NCBI GenBank assembly: GCA_009767595.1
Contig: VSDK01013179.1
Span: 255,452 to 319,451, forward strand
From: Symbiodinium kawagutii
Taxonomy: Eukaryota; Sar; Dinophyceae; Suessiales; Symbiodiniaceae
Length of the DNA: 64,000 nucleotides
Direction of reading: 5' to 3'
The translations under genes were made by a program, and so were the position numbers. The notes below the pieces were generated by a model that worked only from the letters and a program-made list of their open reading frames with translations, searched no databases and was not told where the DNA came from. Below are positions 11,677 to 24,095 of this stretch, piece by piece. Within the stretch, counting starts at the first letter, position 1; the number at the start of each line of letters is the position of its first letter.

Positions 11677-11952
11677 GTGTTTATCAAGTCATAGGGGACT
11701 CCCCAAATCATCCAGTTTGTTACCTATTTATGGTAATGTACCGTCCATTTTGGAGGTGCTGGACCATTTCCTCAATGATCAAGTCGGCCATTTCGGTTGA
11801 TTTGGGTTGTTTCTGGGCCAATTTCTCAAAACGCCATGATCAATGATTGGGGCGTTTCTCGGAGTAAGGGACACCAAAAATTGATGACTTATCACCGAAA
11901 ATGATATTTAACAAGATAAACTTGGGGGTACCCCCATTTTAAGAAACACCCA
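11677..11952 (+). mobile_element. Family A elements, diverged pair
   Basis: Two diverged copies in tandem (TTTATCAAGTCATAGGGG start; second copy 11851-11952 ends CCCCCATTTTAAGAAACACC). The first resembles 44555-44684. Confidence 0.55.
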
Positions 11953-11959
11953 CTTCTCC

Positions 11960-13330
11960 TGGTTCATAACACTCCAATGATCAATCATCCAATATGTTGG
12001 CTAGTGGTCGATGACGGTTTTGGTCTCATAGCTGATGTCAGAATAATCCAATTATCATTGGAATACTATGGAATGGTGAGATTATGTTGACTGAATGGTC
12101 AATCCAAAGCTGAAAAAAGAGTGGCACATTGGTAGAATTCGACAATGCTGAGTCGTATTATTGCAATGAAGGATCATGACGACTATTGGTTCTACAAAGC
12201 GAACTCACAATCAAGCATGAATCATTGGTGAATCTGGGTTTTTAGGGGTGAATCATGGATTGAATATATGATGGTAAATAGTGGCCGGCTGTGAATGGCT
12301 GGTTGAGAAACGATGACTTTGTTGGCGAATGATTCTGGATGTACAATGGTAACAATGCCACCCTGAACTAATGAACCCAAAACGTTGATCAGTAGGGGTA
12401 TCCCCCCAGTTCCCCAACGGGTTTCCCATTAGAATGGCAACCCCCTCCAATTATAGACTCATGATTTGGCTTCATCTGGGGATAACATCGATGTGAATGT
12501 TAGCTGACATGGCTGAATTGGTATGATCCCAAAAATGGTCTGATGCTAAGTGTACAATTGGGGCCTGGCAGCAATAACCAGAAGCTGATACGCTGCTTGT
12601 GCTGGCTGACTCCGTTGGGCGATGGCTCAAATCACTGATCGCACGGACATAGACAACATACTGGTGGCAAATGGTTTTTGTATTACTTGATTATTGATCT
12701 GATGCCTGAAAATTCTTCATGGTTCACACTGGCGGTGAGTTCAAAACCGCTTGTGATGGTGAAGTGGGAAAAATTTAAGTATGGTAACCAACGGTCAAGA
12801 TTGGTGCCGCGGATAGGAATCGTCAAGTTTGAACAGTTCAATGGTGGTACCTACTGACCATCCAATATGACTACTAGGGAAACTAGATAGTGGTCAATAG
12901 TGCTTAACAATACGAATGTTCAAGAATGTTCAATAATGGTTGATCATGCTCATTACTGATAAATAATGATCAGCTCAAATGGCTCATGATGCAAAAAATA
13001 TACTGACATGACTGTGTTTTTTTCATGATTAAGAATATTGGTTGCCAAGCTTTGGAACTCGTGGTGATGGTCGGTGATGGTTTCTGCTGGGTGATATCTA
13101 TGGTCAGTAGTGGCTTGGCACATGCACAAATGATCCAGGGCTTGATGCTGACGCGCTCAATGATGGCTGACAAACACTGATGGCCATTCATAGGTTGACC
13201 ATGATTGACTAATGCTTGGTTTATGATTGCTTGACGGTGGGCTTATGGTTGATTACTGCTTGGTGAATGCTCGACAATGGTTGATACTCATGACTTACAA
13301 CATCTTACAACTACGATCTTGAATGCTGAT
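11960..13330. repeat. TGGTCAAT/TGGTTGAT-rich degenerate tract
   Basis: Dominated by ATGGTNAATNNTGG-like words, probably decayed element copies. No exon-like island seen apart from weak open frames. Confidence 0.5.
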
Positions 13331-14499
13331 ACAGGTTGGATAACGGTGAGCTGAAAAGTTGTCCATCAAAGGATTGATCCAGTGATCAAGAAGCTTCAAA
13401 AATGGTGGATGACTTTGGTACCCTGAGGATCAGTGGCTCAACCCTGAGGTCAAGATGGTCATGTCAGAACCCGATGATCATTCATTGGCACCTCATGTAG
13501 CTGTGTATCTCTACAGTATCTCTACATCGCTCGAAGCAGGTGGCCGTTTACATTTCCGCTCAGCTGATCACACCGGAACATGCCAACCTTGGGAACAATC
13601 ACAGACTGCTATTGAACTAACAGCTTGAAACAAGACCAGGGCTGGTCAATGTTTGGATGTCATCACCAGCACGAGGCCACAGAATGACTTTCTTTCGGGA
13701 CTTTGGAGGCCCATTTTTCGCCTCCCCTCCCAGGACGCCGGCAACCTGGCGACAAAAAGTACGGTGTGGCGGCTGCAGAGCCTCCCGTTGGATCCCCCGC
13801 GACAAACGAACCGGTCCCGGGCACTACGGATCAGTACCCAGGGCTGGTCGATGGAGCCGGCCACCAAAGCCGGTGATTTATGGATCTGGTCTGCTTGTCG
13901 CATGTGGCCCAGCCACAACTTGAAATGTACAACTGTGCGTACAGAATTTCACATAGGTACGGTTACATACATGTAGTGTTGTTCATATATCTAATATGAT
14001 CTCATTGAGGCAACGTTTCTATACGTTTCTGTGATCATTAATTAGTGCTTGTAAACGAATGTAACGGATGGTGGTTGAACCATACTAATCAACAATTCCA
14101 ACAAATGGACGAAAATAAATGTTTACAAGCACCAACTACTAGTTGCTCGCCTATTCTGAACCACTATAATCCCATCTTAAACATAGTAGCTGTATCTATT
14201 CCCATACGTTCTAGCCACTCTTGGGCTTGGTCTGCACATCAAATCACCTGGTGCCACTGAACCACCTTGGTCACCACCATTCACAGTCGCACCTGCTTCA
14301 GCTGCGTAGCGGAAGTACCGCGGGGAAGCACTCAAAAATACCTATGTTAAAACGCTTTTCGGTGAGTCCAAAAATACCTATGTACAGAATTGTTCAGAAG
14401 AACATATGGTTAGGATGGTTAGTTAACATGTGATTAAGATGGTTACTTCACATATGGTCAAGAATACCCATCTTTTCGGTTGTCAAAGAATGGTTGCAG

Positions 14500-14621
14500 A
14501 GCGCCCCATGTGGAGAACCCATGTTGTCACGCTACTACCCCTGGTCAATCCCTTGGCGGTTGGCCCTGCCCCATCTTTTCTCCATCCTTGGGAGCCACGT
14601 TGGAGGCGTTCCCACCCTCAG
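14500..14621 (+). CDS. Candidate exon, unidentified
   Basis: 122 nt between acceptor GTTGCAG and donor CTCAG|GTGCGG. Frame contains MLSRYYPWSIPWRLALPHLF. Stops are frequent on the opposite strand here, which favours plus. Directly downstream another frame (LRIDQLFVQFLRRHTAARN) is open to 14722. Confidence 0.32.
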
Positions 14622-14989
14622 GTGCGGCTCTCAGAATCGATCAACTGTTTGTACAATTCCTGCGGCGCCACACGGCCGCGAGGAACGTCACAAGACGCGG
14701 CTCAGAGATTGACTATAGAGGATGAGCTGGGATGGTCAACAGTTTGATAAACCAACAATCAGCTGTTAGATGGTTAACAGCTAGAGCAAGTGAACAGTTA
14801 GGTAAACCTGGCAGCTGGGGCGGTTAACAGTTAGGTAAACCTGGCAATTCTGCCCTTGAGCACCAAGATGAGCTGGCGATTTTCCATGGCCAAACGGAAA
14901 CCAGCGGCTTCACTATCACGACCTTTTTTTCACCCAAGATGATCAGCCACCAGTTCTTCACATAAGCTGTTTCCCTAATAACAAGCTAT

Positions 14990-15530
14990 GTCCCTAATAG
15001 CCAAACTCTGTTAATATCATCACACATCACAGGTCATTGCCGGTTTATTGCTAAATCATTGACTTATGGTCGACCACCACTACCTATGACTGACTTATCC
15101 CTGATCATTACTACCGTTAGAAACACGTGGTTATTATCAAAAACAAGACGTGCTAGCATATTAACAATTACCATTATTGACTTATAAGTAATATGTAGCT
15201 TTAATGCCTGGTAATCAACCAGTATTTACGTATCATCAGCATTGTTCACCAGCCTATTTCCCTCTTGTCATGGTTAGACCTACGCTTATTAATAAGCCTA
15301 CGTTGTAAGTCCTAATATGGTAGTAACAATTTTCCCTGTAGTTTGTAAGCTGTCAAAGGATGTTCCCCACAGCTTATTGATGGTCGATGACCTCATGATT
15401 TTTCATGATTTTTCTTATCGTTCATTATCATTACCATGATTAGCTTATTGATAGTAACGCTTTCCATTATAGATAGGTAATGCTAATCATGATTGATAGT
15501 CTATCAATAAGCAGTCATAACCGAAAAGAG
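14990..15530. other. AT-rich stretch without visible feature
   Basis: TTAT/CATTATTG-rich sequence; no exon island or element with clear ends. Confidence 0.5.
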
Positions 15531-15536
15531 TCCTTT

Positions 15537-15664
15537 GGTTGGTGGTTTGAACCCCGGCATGAAAAATATGCTTGTCAACTAACCATTTGTTAATAGTTAT
15601 TAGTGAAAATAAAAAATGGGAAACCATTTAGTTTGTCAACAATCAGTTTAAAACCACCAACCAG
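15537..15664 (+). mobile_element. Family C element
   Basis: TGGTTGGTGGTTTGAACCCC ... TTTAAAACCACCAACCAG. Confidence 0.8.
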
Positions 15665-15969
15665 TCATGCTTTCCGTTAACTGTTGACCGGTCACGTTTC
15701 ACTATCATTATCACCCACCTTCCAGGGCTGTCGAAAAATCCCACAGAAGGCCCCAGCTGCACGTCCAGCCGTAGGCTATTCCCCTACAAGGTGGGCCCCG
15801 AACAAGCTATAGTCGTTGGGTTTTAACTAATGTAACTACCAGTTCTGGTAGATCTAACTGGGGGGACCCACCTTGTATGACTGTTGATGTTTATCACTCC
15901 AGGAGCATCACCCATTCCCTGATTCAGAACTGCTGACCTCGTCTCCATTGCCTGAACCGCGGCAACGGC

Positions 15970-16400
15970 GAATACTCAATGGTGGTCAATGATGATTCCG
16001 ATGAGCAATGATGGCCAATATTGCTTCTTGAGTTACCATGCTTATTGACATGTTTTGAGGATCAATCATATTGAATAGTGTTCTGATAGATGATCAATAA
16101 TGGTCATTGATTTATTGACAACTTATTGATGTCAAATGATAGATAGTAGATGGTAGTGCTCATGATTCCTGATGGTGAATAATGGCAGTAACTCGACCAT
16201 GGTCCACAAATTTCAATCATCTACCAGCAATAGTGAAAATAAAGTGGCTGGTAATGGTCAAACATTGACAATGGTGAATTTGTTGGTCAATACTGGTTGA
16301 GATTGATCAACAAAGGTCAACTCATATGGATTAACAACGGTCAACAAAATGGTCAATCAATATTTGACAATGAGTTAATGGTCTGAATCAACAATGGTCA
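15970..16400. repeat. TGGTCAAT-rich degenerate tract
   Basis: Repeated AATGGTCAATNNTTG words between exon-like islands at 15.9 and 16.5 kb. Confidence 0.5.
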
Positions 16401-16539
16401 ACGCTTTTGACAATCATTGATTCAGAAACATCAACTGTTAACAATCTCAATTCGTGGCACTGATGAGTTGCAGCGAACATGGGCTCAGGCTCCCACCAAT
16501 GGACAATCTACGACTGAGCAGTTGCTTTTAAAGATTCAA

Positions 16540-16641
16540 CCCTCATGGAAACTAAGATTGACCCCCTCAGGTAAGGGTTCCATGACCAATTCCCGATTGG
16601 AATACCCTACTGGCAGGGTCCATATTAGTTTCCAGGAGGGT
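16540..16641 (+). mobile_element. Other hairpin element (about 102 bp)
   Basis: Inverted ends CCTCATGGAAACTAA and TTAGTTTCCAGGAGG, different from families A-D. It contains a GTAAGG donor-like site and lies inside a 98-codon open frame. Confidence 0.45.
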
Positions 16642-16672
16642 GATTTATGTAAAACAACTCCACTCGCAGCAG

Positions 16673-16792
16673 TGGGGGATTGTGTCCCCACAAGGAGACA
16701 CCCCAACCTATGAGGCCGCAAGGGCACCACTCAACCACCCGCCAGTGACACCCCCAAGGAAGCCGGATGAGATGGCTACGGATGAGTATTGA
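16673..16792 (+). CDS. Candidate terminal exon
   Basis: After acceptor GCAGCAG, 39 codons then TGA: WGIVSPQGDTPTYEAARAPL, a proline-rich stretch, and an acidic end DEMATDEY. The composition and in-frame stop suggest a C-terminus of the plus-strand islands at 8.4-16.8 kb. This linkage is inference. Confidence 0.36.
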   Translation, partial: WGIVSPQGDTPTYEAARAPLNHPPVTPPRKPDEMATDEY

Positions 16793-16929
16793 AGATCTGT
16801 GTGAAGATCTATGTTCCTTGGAGGGACCAAGCATGAAACACACAGAAACGTGCACATTGTTCATCAAATTCAGTCTGAACCAGTAGCTCCTGCAATTAGT
16901 AGCGGACGCGGCAAGCGTTTTTTCACACA

Positions 16930-17465
16930 TGTTTCCTCAAGTGTTTACAAACGTGAGTGAGAAACTCACACACAAGACACAAGAATAGATCCGGGCATGG
17001 TGAATACCCAAAACGGTTGTTCCTGAAATATACTCAAATTACATTCACTGTTCCTGTTTATGATTACTTTGGGCTGGGTTGGGGGGACACAAACTTTTCA
17101 TGAATACAAACATGTAATGATACATGAACAAAATCATCTCTATTCACGTGCATATATCATGATAGGTATGATATATCCCTATTCTTGTACATTATTGATT
17201 CGGAATATTGCGCCATCTTCCTCATTGTGACCCATTGATTAACCGTCATCGATCATCATCTGACCATCTACCGGTCAGAAGTTAAAGGTCCATGAACCAT
17301 CAGTTATCTTTCATGGCCCATGACATGAATGAACCATCGTAAAGCATTATTAAAGTCATCACCCAAACCTATGGTAAAAGAATTCGCCTATAATCAATCA
17401 TCATTAGCCATCATTAACATTCATTAACCATCATGACCATCATTCACCACCAATATAGCTTCCTT
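16930..17465. other. Intergenic or intronic stretch
   Basis: CATGA/ATCATT-rich, including a CATTAACCATCATTAACATTC run at 17400-17450. No coding island seen. Confidence 0.45.
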
Positions 17466-17478
17466 TAGGGTCCCTGGG

Positions 17479-17613
17479 TCACCAGCCAACCAACGCCTCA
17501 ACCTGGGCCTTCAGCAGCCACCCGTGGCGCCCCTCGTGGGGTTCCACCGCGCCTGTATGCTCCCCACCGTCCATCACGGCGACTTGGCGTCGGAAGGAGA
17601 AATGCGTGTTCAC
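17479..17613 (-). CDS. Candidate exon island, open on both strands
   Basis: Minus reading: acceptor CTTTCCAG|G, 44 codons starting VNTHFSFRRQVAVMDGGEH, then TGA. Phase agrees with a possible preceding exon at 18305-18244 (VGKPIARYHDQLAAGLRRFQ). Plus reading: acceptor CTTTAG|G at 17471, donor GAAAG|GTGAAG after 17619, frame containing GFHRACMLPTVHHGDLASEG. Both have good sites and GC-rich third positions; I favour minus only because of the phase agreement. Confidence 0.33.
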   Translation of the reverse strand: MNTHFSFRRQVAVMDGGEHTGAVEPHEGRHGWLLKAQVEALVGW

Positions 17614-17624
17614 CTGGAAAGGTG

Positions 17625-18030
17625 AAGAGATGGATTGATTGGTTAATGAATGGTTGATGGCTAATTGATTGGTTACCTGATGGTATATTAGGTAGTCAAT
17701 ATATGGTTGATTGGTTAATTGATTGGTTCATTGATATGGTTAATAAATGGCATATTGGGTGCTCAATATATGGTTTAATCAACCATTGATATGGTTTAAT
17801 TGATATGGTCAGTTGATAATTGATGGCATATTAGGTGGCTAATATATGGTTGATAAATTGTCAATGATGGCTATATCAGGTGGTCAAACAGATGGTAAAT
17901 GGGCAACTAGGTGGTTCTAAATGGTTGATGGTTAATTGATGGTGAATGGTTGATTAAAACCATTGGTGATGGTGATGTTAATTGATGGCAATTAGGTGGT
18001 TCGAATTGGTTGGTGGTTCTAAATGGTTAA
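17625..18030. repeat. GATTGGTTAATTGAT-type degenerate tract
   Basis: Many irregular copies of TGGTTNATTGATGG and CATATTAGGTGG. Confidence 0.6.
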
Positions 18031-18033
18031 TAT

Positions 18034-18160
18034 ATGGCAGTGGGTCAAAACCCCGTACCCCTGGTTCCCCCCTGTTAACCATTATTTTCCCTATGAAATT
18101 GTTGGTGGAAATCACCCATTAGTTGGTTGGTTAATATTGACCCATAGGCCCATAGCCATA
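18034..18160 (+). mobile_element. Family B element
   Basis: TGGCAGTGGGTCAAAACCCC ... ATTGACCCATAGGCCCATAG; TA on both sides. Confidence 0.85.
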
Positions 18161-18243
18161 TATGGTTGACAGGTGGTAGATTCACTTGTTAAATGCTCCA
18201 GGTGATTCTACCCGCATTTTTGATCATGGCTGCCGGTTATCAC

Positions 18244-18305
18244 CTGGAAGCGGCGGAGTCCAGCCGCCAGCTGATCATGGTAGCGCGCGATGGGTTTGCC
18301 CACAA
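18244..18305 (-). CDS. Candidate exon, VGKPIARYHDQLAAG frame
   Basis: 62 nt between acceptor CATCAG and donor TTCCAG|GTGATA; ends in phase 0 and so fits the island at 17613-17479. The plus strand is also open (QLIMVARDGFAHN then TGA). Confidence 0.28.
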
Positions 18306-18359
18306 CTGATGAGGCTTTGACATGGGATTTTGACATTAAGAACCAACCTTAGGGGAAAT

Positions 18360-19110
18360 TAGAAGGTTCATGATTCATATAGTTTGCCCATCTATGATGG
18401 TTTTTAGGTGGTTCTGAATGGTTGATTGATAGTTCATTGATGGTTAATGGCGAAAAAAAAAGCGTTTAAGGCTCACAATGATGAGGAAAATCACCACTAA
18501 TGGCTGAACAACTACTAAAGGAGCTATATTTGCCCATTAATAAGGCTTTTACATGGGATTCTGAATAACCACCAACCTTAGGGGAAATTATATGGTTAAT
18601 AATACTAATATGGTTAATGGATGGATATCAATATGGTCAATGCCTATATTTGTTCATCAATGGTGGGAAATAATAGTGAATAATGGTTAATGACGATAAA
18701 TTAATAGCAAATGTGGCTACAGTGAAGGTTAAGCAATAACAATGGTTAATGGTGGCTCATGACGGTTAATTGGTAATGGCTAAGAAAATGGTTCATGAGG
18801 GTGAATTAGCTGGTTATATCGCAACTACTATACGAGCTCTATCTACCCATCAGCGATGGTTTTCTATTTGATTCAAATAATTTTTAGGGGTTGCTTACCA
18901 ACAACCTTAGGGGAAAGCTACGATGAGGTAGTAAGGAAGTAGTAAGGTTTTTATAGTGGATTATAGTGGTTAGTAGTAGTCATCTGTTCGGGCTATGAAG
19001 AATGTATGGGATTATATGGTGGAGTAGAGTTTACTTGCCCATTAATGGTGCTTAATAATGGCTGACAAACAGGCTAATGAGGCTTAATCAGCTGGTCATG
19101 TAGCAACTAT
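18360..19110. repeat. TGGTTAATGATGG-type degenerate tract
   Basis: Includes two diverged copies of a longer unit (GACATGGGATTYTGA ... CCAACCTTAGGGGAAATTA) at 18318 and 18552 and a third near 18870. Confidence 0.55.
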
Positions 19111-19115
19111 CTATG

Positions 19116-19214
19116 AAGGTTTTTCAAAATAGGCTACCCCAAAAATGGCTGGTTTATTGCTATAAATAATTGATATGGGATGATTTAAGGGTACCCCGAT
19201 TTTGAGAAACCACC
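19116..19214 (+). mobile_element. Family A element
   Basis: TTTTTCAAAATAGG / CCCGATTTTGAGAAACCACCA, followed by TA. Confidence 0.75.
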
Positions 19215-19501
19215 ATATGAGGCTTTTAAGGTAGTGGTAAGGTAGTGGTAAAGTAGTGGTAAGGTACTGGTAAGGTAGTGGTAGGTATTGGTAAGGTAGC
19301 AGGAGCTTATCATGTGGCTATCTGAGTTGAACCAGGGCCTTATAGGGGATAATCCTGGTGAATCATAGTGGATCATCCCCAATTATGGCGGCGAAACAAC
19401 TACCGCAGGTGGACCTACCTGCTAAGCGCGAGCTGTTTTTTTGCCCAGTGATGGTGCTGTTGCATGGAATGATTTTTAGGGGATGATAATCAGCAATTGT
19501 A

Positions 19502-19798
19502 GAGGATATACCAGCTGGATGATGGTTTCTCAAAATAGGAAAGCCCCCAAGAATAGGAAAGCCCCCATGATGGCCCTTCGCCCACTCGAACAATAGAATA
19601 AAAAACAACAGCAATACGGGAAAATCCTGGTGAAATAGGAGATAATAGCTATATTCAAAAAATGATAGGGGATATACCACACAGATGATGGTTTCTCAAA
19701 ATCGGCAGCCCCCAAGTTGCGGTTGGTTTACTACCAGAAATGGTTAATGAATGTAAATGAACTGGATGATTTGGGGTGGGTCCTGTTGAGAAACCACC
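19502..19798 (+). mobile_element. Family A element with duplicated left end
   Basis: A full copy at 19687-19798 is preceded by a second left end at 19514-19560 within a near repeat (GGATATACCA... GATGGTTTCTCAAAAT), as if part of the element and flank was duplicated. Confidence 0.6.
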
Positions 19799-20627
19799 AC
19801 ATTAAACACCAACCAACAAGCACCAAACCCAAGCAACACACAGGCGCACTGCCAACCAACGCCACCCGGGTCCGAGTCACCAGCATGTTTACGATGAGGT
19901 CATGATAGCGACCTGGGACAGTGAGGATGGCCTTACTAGTGATGAATAACGTATTTGATTGGTGCACGCATGGTTGGTTGTAGGGATGGTTGGTGGTAGG
20001 TATGGTTGGTGGTAGGGATGGTTGATATGGTCAAAGCTGGTTAATAAGCAGCACGAGTCAGCATGTGTTGGTGAATCGTAAGGATGTAGAAAGACCACTT
20101 GCAATAGTATCTATCAATCGCATGGTGGGGGGGGTGGATGTGCGTGGGTGCCTGTTGTGATGCTTGTGAACACAAACAAACATAATGAGGACATGGCAGG
20201 ACATGATATCTACAGCACTGTTGACGGCTGGAAGCCCTTCTCAAATACCATGGCTCATCATCGATCCAAACATGGTTGCCTTTTCGCAGAGTGTATGCAA
20301 AGAGTGCTTCTATGAGAGGGTGATAAACCACCTCCATCCATGGTATCACTATTGTCTCATACTATCCCTTGTTTTGATAACCATCATTAATCATTGATAA
20401 GCCAACCATTGTTTTATAGCTTTCCCAAGGACTTCCCCCTGTGTATGGTGATTCAGAAAGTTGGGAGATCACATTTTTGCGGATGGTCTCCGGTTGAGCC
20501 CAAAGATTTCGGATGGCACAGGAAGGTCCTGCAGCTGCATAAGAATTGGCAGCGAGGAGAATGGTGCCGCTGGTTGAGAATACAATAGTAAGGATGCTTG
20601 ATTCTCAAACAAAAGGTATTGCAACTC

Positions 20628-20708
20628 AACCAGCTAGTTGTCAATACAGTAAATCTGATTGCAATAGCTAGTAAGCAGCTCAAAAAATAGTGAGTTGACA
20701 ACTAGCTG
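20628..20708. repeat. Inverted repeat
   Basis: CAGCTAGTTGTCAA and TTGACAACTAGCTG ends about 80 bp apart. Confidence 0.5.
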
Positions 20709-21379
20709 CTTATTTTAACCAGATTGGTGCTTGTAATGATACTTATTCTTAATACCAGAACCAGATTGTGCTGCAAGGTTGAAAAGGTATTGGTCGATGG
20801 TTCATGGCAAGGCTCAACAAACATGATGGTGAATTATGTGGGTAAACATTGTGGAGTATGGAGAACCGCTTTAGGCGCCGGTGGATAAGAACAGCAACAA
20901 CAGCAGTAGCAGCAACAACATCAAGCCCAACAAGAGCGGGGGTTTTCTGGATGATTGCATGATAGCAACACCTGATAATCATAATCCGTAGCCTAAAGGG
21001 TAGCTTGATACAAACCATTCAACCAGCGCCGCGCACAAGATGTAAGAACAGCAATAACAACTAAAAGAGCAACACGATTGGGCAATGCCAACAGAAGTAA
21101 AACCAGCCTTATCCAAGACATCAAATACAATGTTTCCACGACCATAAACACCATCCATACATAGATCCTGTTTCCGGTTCTGAAAGCGATAGCATTACCA
21201 CCCTGAAACTTGCCGAGACACTGGATCGAATACCACCAAAGAGCATCAGCATAATGAGCTTAGTGGTGATGTTCATGCACAAATACCAGACCTGCGGGGG
21301 AGTTTATGCCCAGGCATGGCACAGCCGAGAATCGGTGGCTACTAGACCTGGTCGTACTGAACTTGTTGGTGCACACTAT

Positions 21380-21477
21380 CTGGTTGGTGGTTTGAACCCC
21401 TATGAAAAATATTAGTCAACCAACCAATTGTGAATAACCACTAGGGAAAATAAAAAATGTTTGAAACCACCAACCAG
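21380..21477 (+). mobile_element. Family C element
   Basis: 98 bp, CTGGTTGGTGGTTTGAACCC ... GTTTGAAACCACCAACCAG; the cleanest copy. Confidence 0.88.
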
Positions 21478-21503
21478 GTAACCAGCTACAATCTGGGAAT
21501 CAG

Positions 21504-21639
21504 AAAGAAAGTTCTTGACGAACATTTCATGGGACATAGACATTCAGGACGGTGCTGCCATATGCCGAGTACATGTCTATTGCCGATTAGCATGCCAGAC
21601 CCGCACGACACTTGTGACCTTGTTGGCTATTCAAAGCCG
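21504..21639 (+). CDS. Candidate exon, unidentified
   Basis: 136 nt between acceptor GAATCAG and donor AGCCG|GTGACC. Frame reads RKFLTNISWDIDIQDGAAIC and on. It begins 26 bp after a family C element. Another plus frame is open to 21687. Confidence 0.27.
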
Positions 21640-22079
21640 GTGACCTTTGAGAACATCGGTGCCTGCGGACAAAGTATTTCGACATAGATAATCACACGGA
21701 TAATCACAGGGATAATCACCAAGAATATGTTGAATGCTCAACTCATCATCAACTCTTATATCAACTTCTTCTTAGCATGCGAATAACACCAAAATATCCG
21801 ACTGGCCCTTACCGGGAGTCCAGGAGTCCAGTTTTCCATTCCATAAACAGATATGGTTTACAAGTAGAAAGTTGCCTTTTGTATACGAAGAGTTCTGGGG
21901 AATATCAAACTTATGAATGTAAGGGGAAAAGGTTATGGGCTTTGTTCAACCTGGATTGATTCCGAGTAGATGATTCGCCAACTATCGGTGGCTTAGAACG
22001 TCCGTCGATTGAGTTGCCCAACTTGCTGGCGAATGATGGTCATGTGGCTTTTGGTAACCAAGAAACCACAAAGGTATGA

Positions 22080-22300
22080 GACCGACTGGGTCATGATAGC
22101 CACCAATGATGGTTAGTTGAAAACCATTAATTAACCATTAATGACCAGCAATAATCGTAGGTCAAGAATGCTTAACCATGATGATTTGTGTTGCTGATAT
22201 AATGCTGGTTGAATGATGCTAATGATGGCTAATGATGACTAATTCATGGTTGATGATGATGGTGCATTATGGCCGATCAATGATAGATAGTCAATGTTGA
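22080..22300. repeat. TGGCTAATGATG-type degenerate tract
   Basis: Irregular AATGATGGCTAATGATGAC repeats. Confidence 0.5.
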
Positions 22301-22570
22301 TTTATCTAGGTGGTGTTCATTCTTGATGGGACCCGTTCGTTTTGGGTGTTGGCGATTTTAGGTATATCAACAGAATTTATCGATGGTCAGCACTGGGCAG
22401 CGAGACAATTGCAAAATGATTGTCTTGCTCTTATATGTGTGTGCAATCATGGTCCGTCCATAATGGTTGTCTATACTCCGTCAATCTATGGCAAAGCAAC
22501 TAACATTGGGTTTTTTTGTTTTGCTGGTCATTTTCAACACATGATCGGCACCTGCACCTTCCCAGTATTA

Positions 22571-22680
22571 CTGGTTTGTGGTTTCAACCCCATCTGAAAA
22601 ACATGTTCGTCAATCAACCAAGCATTCCAAATATGGGGAAAACGCTGAAAACAAAAAAAAAGTCTAAAACCGCCAACTAG
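22571..22680 (+). mobile_element. Family C element
   Basis: CTGGTTTGTGGTTTCAACCC ... TCTAAAACCGCCAACTAG. Confidence 0.75.
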
Positions 22681-22942
22681 ATCCAACTAGTAGTTGGCGG
22701 AAACATTGCTGATCAATGCCAACCCTGGATTGATAACCCGCTGGTTGATTAACAGGGGGTCTCCCCTAAAAGCCTTGGTATCCTATTCAAATTGTACCAC
22801 CCCCAGGTATTCCTGGGTTTGACCAAGCTTTATTAGCCAGGTTATTCATGTTCACCCAGGATGAAACTAATCCTATTCAACTAATAAGCCTCGAGTTTAT
22901 TAATCCTGGGTGCACATTACCAACCGTGGTCGTGTCCTAATT

Positions 22943-23080
22943 GAGCTTCAGCTTGCAATAATCCAACGCTGCGCGTGGCACCAGCTCGTCATGGTAGTCA
23001 ATGAAGTGATGGAGCCGGGCCAGGTAGACCAAGCCTTGGTCGTTAGGCTCGGGGGGGCCTCCATTGATGGCTAAGCGATG
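22943..23080 (-). CDS. Candidate terminal exon, unidentified
   Basis: After acceptor CGCTTAG, a minus-strand frame with GC-rich third positions contains LVYLARLHHFIDYHDELVPR and ends with TAG. Its balanced charged composition is more protein-like than the valine/leucine-rich plus-strand reading. No family recognised. Confidence 0.36.
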
Positions 23081-23120
23081 GTTAGGTCATGGTCATTCGT
23101 CCTTACTACCCTGTGTTCCT

Positions 23121-23210
23121 GTTGATAGTCACTGGTTAAACCCTTTGTTCATGCTGATAGTCACTGGTAAAATCCTTTGTTCATGTTGATAGTCATTGGT
23201 TAAATCATGT
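23121..23210. repeat. 32-bp tandem repeat, about 2.8 copies
   Basis: Units starting GTTGATAGTCACTGGTTAAA at 23121, 23153 and 23185. Confidence 0.85.
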
Positions 23211-23689
23211 TGTTCACCGCTGTTACTTGTCATTAAGCTGCATTGGCAATCTTGAACAATATTTTACCGACAAAAAAAACCAACGAACCAACCGGCCAGC
23301 CAACCAACCAGGTAATTGTGCAACCCAACATAGCAACTTTTCTGACCTTTGCCATTTAGAGTAGCCTCGGTGGATCGAACCAAGAAAAAAGATCCACTTC
23401 CACGGGATTGAAATGTCAGACCTAATACCGAATCGCAGTGGGGTCTTTTGAGGGAGGTTGGACACTGAAGCCATGCCACATGGTCAATTGACCTGACTCA
23501 CGTCTCTTGAGGTTCATCGCCGTGAATGTTGCTTGAATCCCCCCAGTTTTGGTGCAAACAAACCCCTTTGCTGGACAGGACGCATTCAGTACTCAATCTA
23601 CAAAATCCAGCGCATTGCCAAAAAACCAATCAGATGGGCCGGCACATAGCATGTAAAGACTCCTCACGTTATAACCATCATGATCAAAA

Positions 23690-23924
23690 TCAAAAAACAC
23701 ACAGTAATTAATCACAACCAGAACCATAATCTTCATCAAGGTCATCACCCTCATCATTATCAACATATATCATCGTCATATTGCCATCATCATCACCATA
23801 CTCATTATCACCGGCATCATCTGAACCACCATCATCATCACCACCGTCATCGATATATCAAATTGTATCCTCGGCACTCAGCATCATAAAACATCATCAT
23901 CACGAACATCATCATAGAATATCA

Positions 23925-23973
<49 letters not shown>

Positions 23974-23985
23974 CCATCAACGGCA
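23690..23985. repeat. (CAT)n-rich tract
   Basis: Imperfect CAT/CAC units ending in an uninterrupted (ATC)n of about 45 bp at 23928-23972. Open frames over it (His-rich, Ile-rich, Met-rich) are artefacts. Confidence 0.9.
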
Positions 23986-24095
23986 TTGTGACTGCAACTG
24001 TCATCGTGCATTGCTTAAATTTCAATGGGGATTGGTGACAGGGCCGTACCTGTTGCATGGTCCAAACTGATCCCCAATGCGTGTTGGTCCCTGAT

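Noticed and set aside
13617..13976. Overlapping ORFs in four frames at 13.65-13.95 kb
   Set aside because: Probably one real exon, but four frames on two strands are equally plausible (for example donor AGCCG|GTGATT on plus); strand and frame cannot be chosen from sequence alone.
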